Part shown: piece by piece, positions 62,959 to 64,000 of the stretch
Layout: each line of letters starts with the position of its first letter
How positions within the stretch are numbered: the stretch's first letter is position 1
Assembly (NCBI GenBank): GCA_019054805.1
Contig: JAHQIY010000011.1
Coordinates: 3,229,001-3,293,000 of the forward strand
Source of the DNA: Brachionus manjavacas
Lineage: Eukaryota; Rotifera; Eurotatoria; Ploima; Brachionidae
DNA length: 64,000 nucleotides
Reading direction: 5' to 3'
The notes under the pieces: generated by a model
The model's input: only the letters and a program-made list of their open reading frames with translations
Told to the model about the DNA's origin: nothing
The model's database searches: none
Made by a program: the position numbers and the translations under genes

Positions 62959-64000
62959 GACTGCAGTATAGAAATTTTCCGGCATTTAGCATTATAAGAG
63001 CTGCGGCAGTCTTTCGTTTCTTTCTTTGTTCAATATCAAACACATCTCTGTCGATACCCGCTTTAGTTGACAATACTTTGTGATAGAGCATTCTACTTTG
63101 AAGCCACTCTGTTGATCCGAAAGCTATATCTTGATGTAGCTTGTTTGCAAATTTCTTTCTCTAGCTTCAAGTTATGTTTTCGTCTAAGGCTCAGATTCAA
63201 ACTTGTAGCCAGGTTCACATCTTTCATTAGTTTAATATTCCCATGATGGTTGACGATTTTGAACATTTGATAAGATACCCATTTGCTCTACGGTCTTCTA
63301 AGCTCATTAAGTCCAAAGCCATTAGCTTTCTTGGTACGACTTTTCCTTCAAACATTGGACTAGCTTCGTCGCTCTTCTTTGGACTCTTTCGAATATGTTT
63401 ATGCTAGCTTTCGTTGAAGGGTTCCAGATACTAAAAACGTATTCAAGATGCAGTCTGACAAGTCCTTTGTATAAAAGTTTAAAAGTTTCTTTGTCCAAAC
63501 AAACGAACGCATTCCTGATCTGACCTAATACTCTGTTGGCTATAGATGCCGCTGACCAACATTAGTTATTTCTTTTAAGGTCATTAGAGGCAACAACACC
63601 AAGGTCTTTTTCTTCAACAGTTTTTTTTAAGGGTCACTGCCCCATCCAAGATTGAAACTGTGTATCCAGTTTTATTCCTATTTCGACCAATATTCATTGT
63701 TTTACACTTTATTACATTCAGTTCAGTAGACCATTTTGTTGTCAGTTACCTAGTACGAAGAAATCATTTTCAAGTTGAGCCGATCCGAATTCATTCTTAC
63801 TAAAAACCCCCGATATTTTCAAGTCGTCTGCAAATGAAAGACATGGACTTTGAATTGAATCCAATAGATCGTTTATGTAGATAACGAACAAAATTGGGCC
63901 CAAAACCGACCCTTGAGAGAAGCCACTACTGACCTCTTCCTATTCTGGTACTGCATCACCAAGAACAACTCTTTGCTTCCTGTCAAGAAGAAAGGATTTA
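62950..64000 (-). mobile_element. LINE with RT palm to C terminus, runs off the right edge
   Basis: On the minus strand: 'GSVLGPILFVIYINDL' and the ADDLKISG box (near 63.85 kb), 'FKLLYKGLVRLHLEYVFSIW' NPSTKASINIFERVQR, 'ALDLMSLEDRRANGYLIKCS', then the C terminus 'EWLQSRMLYHKVL'. This is the L....VR..LEY...W.P..K..I...E.VQR motif order of Jockey/CR1-like elements. Several frame breaks. The 6.5 kb copy is its close relative. Confidence 0.88.

Noticed and set aside
1..64000. CRISPR arrays, bacterial operons, ribosome-binding sites
   Set aside because: No regularly spaced repeats with unique spacers; gene structure is clearly eukaryotic.
1..64000. Integrated viral or organellar DNA
   Set aside because: All reverse transcriptases seen have non-LTR motif order without protease, integrase or envelope; no mitochondrial gene was noticed.

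Overview
The window is strongly AT-rich metazoan nuclear DNA: spliceosomal introns of about 47-77 bp with GT/AG ends, class A GPCRs, a peritrophin-type chitin-binding secreted protein, mitochondrial ETHE1/HIG1/FAM162 proteins and a dense load of LINEs, Tc1-like, Mutator-like and foldback elements. Gene architecture and repeat style fit a small-genome spiralian, most plausibly a monogonont rotifer of Brachionus type; this is inference, because nothing in the window names the species.

Layout. 1-10 kb: two paralogous orphan class A GPCR genes (minus at 1.07-2.14 kb, plus at 5.6-8.6 kb), two scattered copies of a GPCR promoter plus first codons, and a 1.6 kb terminal-inverted-repeat element between the genes. 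10-27 kb: essentially gene-free; broken Tc1-type transposases, several LINE reverse transcriptase remnants, and an array of LINE 3' ends sharing a GAGCT...GCTC hairpin tail. 27.6-29.1 kb: an intronless C2+PDZ protein related to the N-terminal half of RGS3. 29.8-31.2 kb: a TIR-bounded Tc1-like element with a dead, internally deleted transposase. 31.5-33.1 kb: a foldback/piggyBac-like repeat and a 5'-truncated LINE with a 12 bp target-site duplication. 33.7-35.6 kb: an Asteroid (ASTE1) homologue. 36-39.1 kb: LINE fragments and a young 895 bp foldback transposon with 115 bp near-perfect TIRs, an 8 bp target duplication and a captured or encoded C2H2 zinc-finger exon.

39.7-44.2 kb: ETHE1 (minus), split by a 3.7 kb intron. 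46.3-47.5 kb: a HIG1-domain gene (minus) and a FAM162/UPF0389 gene (plus) head to head over 253 bp. 49.1-50.3 kb: a Mutator-like element with a SWIM zinc finger. 50.4-56.9 kb: one secreted protein with five chitin-binding domains (minus), whose last intron is 5 kb, full of transposons, and splits the fourth domain. 57.6-60.6 kb: nested LINE and MULE wreckage, including a gag-type zinc knuckle. 60.7-61.4 kb: an unrecognised basic protein (minus). 62.3-64 kb: repeats shared with the left part of the window, running off the right edge.

Taken together: three genes (ETHE1, HIG1-type, FAM162-type) are predicted mitochondrial and lie within 8 kb. Normal introns are about 50-77 bp, and every intron above 1 kb contains repeats or identifiable mobile DNA. 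Exon joins below were deduced by eye from reading frame, splice consensus and domain continuity, without transcript support.
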